DNA of 64,000 nucleotides from Roseiarcus sp963764955 (lineage in GTDB: Bacteria > Pseudomonadota > Alphaproteobacteria > Rhizobiales > Beijerinckiaceae): NCBI GenBank assembly GCA_963764955.1, contig CAVXVE010000040.1:1-64000 (forward strand), read 5' to 3'. Position 1 is the first letter of the stretch. Every line of letters begins with the position of its first letter. Made by a program: the position numbers and the translations under genes. Shown piece by piece: positions 63,260 to 64,000 of the stretch. The notes under the pieces were generated by a model, which made no database searches, was not told where the DNA came from, and saw only the letters and a list, made by a program, of their open reading frames with translations.

Positions 63260-63757
63260 CTAGGCGGTCAGCATCTCCGGTTCGCGCCGGCGCATGAATG
63301 CGGTGCGGCGGCATTCGGCGACCAGCACGCCGTCCTGCTTGAACGCGCGGTGCCGGAACTCGACCAGCCCCGCGTTAAGGCGGGATTTCGAGGCGCGCGT
63401 GGCCATCACTTCGGTCTCGACCCGGACCGTGTCCCCTTCGAACAGCGGCGCTGGGAAGATGACGTCCGTCATGCCGAGATTGGCGATGGTCGTGCCGAGC
63501 GTGGTGTCATTGACCGAAATGCCGATCATGAGGCCGAGCGTGAACAGCGAATTCATGATCGGCCGGCCCCATTCCGTTTCCGTAGCGCAGAAGTGCGCGT
63601 CGATATGCAGGGGCTGCGGGTTCAGCGTCATGTTGGAGAACAGCATGTTGTCCATCTGCGTGACGGTGCGGGTCAGCCGGTGATGAAACACCTGGCCGAC
63701 CGAGAAGGCCTCGAAATAGAGGCCGCCGCGCGGATGGCGAAGAGGTTCGGTCTCCAT
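63260..63757 (-). CDS. MaoC family (hot-dog fold) dehydratase
   Basis: A 165-residue single hot-dog domain: GLYFEAFSVGQVFHHRLTRT, MDNMLFSNMTLNPQPLHIDA, FCATETEWGRPIMNSLFTLG, and GDTVRVETEVMATRASKSR. The catalytic Asp/His pair of R-specific enoyl hydratases corresponds to the NPQPLHIDA segment. It probably hydrates an enoyl-CoA. It is the first gene of a two-gene leftward unit with the CoA-ester lyase, which suggests a joint role in CoA-ester metabolism. Confidence 0.85.
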   Translation of the reverse strand: METEPLRHPRGGLYFEAFSVGQVFHHRLTRTVTQMDNMLFSNMTLNPQPLHIDAHFCATETEWGRPIMNSLFTLGLMIGISVNDTTLGTTIANLGMTDVIFPAPLFEGDTVRVETEVMATRASKSRLNAGLVEFRHRAFKQDGVLVAECRRTAFMRRREPEMLTA

Positions 63758-63854
63758 CGATGTCCTGCCTACAACTTTAAGTTGCCATTAACCACGCTGA
63801 TGCAATCTCAGCGACGATCTGTCCGCCATCGTGACGGGCGAGGGAGGGCGATTC

Positions 63855-64000
63855 ATGAACGCCAACCGACCGATGACCGAGCTCTTGCCGCCGCCCTCTT
63901 TCGCCAAGCCAGACATTGTGCGCCGATTTCTCGCCTGGGCGCAATCCGCCGACGCGGAAGCGCGCGCGGAAGCGACGAGCGCGCTCGCCCGCGCCTATCT
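63855..64000 (+). CDS. DUF2336 domain-containing protein, cut by window end
   Basis: The first 48 residues of a protein starting at 63855 behind GGGAGGG. The text SFAKPDIVRRFLAWAQSADA and EARAEATSALARAYL matches the N-terminal part of DUF2336 proteins, helical-repeat proteins common in Hyphomicrobiales. The rest lies outside the window. Confidence 0.72.
   Translation, partial: MNANRPMTELLPPPSFAKPDIVRRFLAWAQSADAEARAEATSALARAY

Overview
The window is high-GC alphaproteobacterial chromosome, most likely from the Hyphomicrobiales (Beijerinckiaceae/Methylocystaceae neighbourhood). The reasons are the gene styles (infC with an ATT start, map-radC overlap, DUF2336, DUF3300), a mesaconyl-CoA hydratase typical of the ethylmalonyl-CoA pathway, PEP-CTERM/exosortase genes and several alphaproteobacterial insertion elements. 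No 16S rRNA or other taxonomic marker is present, so this placement is inferred.

Layout. 1-4.3 kb: tRNA-Leu, xanthine phosphoribosyltransferase, a frameshifted CinA-like gene, a frameshifted PEP-CTERM protein, methionine aminopeptidase and RadC. 4.7-5.5 kb: two small unknown genes of mobile-element style. 6.1-13.05 kb: a tightly overlapping signalling operon made of a histidine kinase with eight tandem GAF domains, a stand-alone receiver and a receiver-class III cyclase. 13.4-17.6 kb: an IS3-family element shredded by an IS110 fragment and by a group II intron sitting at the transposase catalytic motif. 18-24 kb: a DUF3300 protein, a broken DUF2189 gene, a 3' fragment of tRNA-Arg, then a DUF3489-DUF2924-serine recombinase cassette, ending at an intact tRNA-Ala. 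24.1-29 kb: YggT, mesaconyl-CoA hydratase, a cysteine-hydrolase-like protein without its catalytic residues, a PEP-CTERM protein and two tandem secreted paralogues. 29-33.4 kb: an RND efflux pump (permease and adaptor). 33.6-40.5 kb: a secreted protease, a membrane protein, then an exopolysaccharide/exosortase block (sugar transferase, exosortase, small accessory protein, beta-helix/RTX-like protein). 41-46.2 kb: DJ-1/PfpI genes around a GlxA-type regulator, an outer-membrane protein and a Tat-signal cytochrome P450. 46.4-53.2 kb: SulP transporter, Mog, ProA, a YqjI-like PadR regulator with phased repeats, and a Met-rich multicopper oxidase. 53.5-60.8 kb: infC, an MFS transporter and a TetR-HlyD-RND efflux operon with a perfect palindromic operator. 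60.9-64 kb: sterol desaturase family protein, a small secreted protein, a CoA-ester lyase, a MaoC dehydratase and the start of a DUF2336 gene.

The kinase-receiver-cyclase operon looks like a multi-input sensor feeding a second messenger. The exosortase block probably processes PEP-CTERM proteins such as the two found here. Mesaconyl-CoA hydratase, the CoA-ester lyase and the MaoC protein point to C2/C1 assimilation. About a dozen genes carry single-base frameshifts while most long genes and core genes are clean, so either the sequence has residual indel errors or decay is concentrated in accessory genes; this affects how the broken genes should be read.
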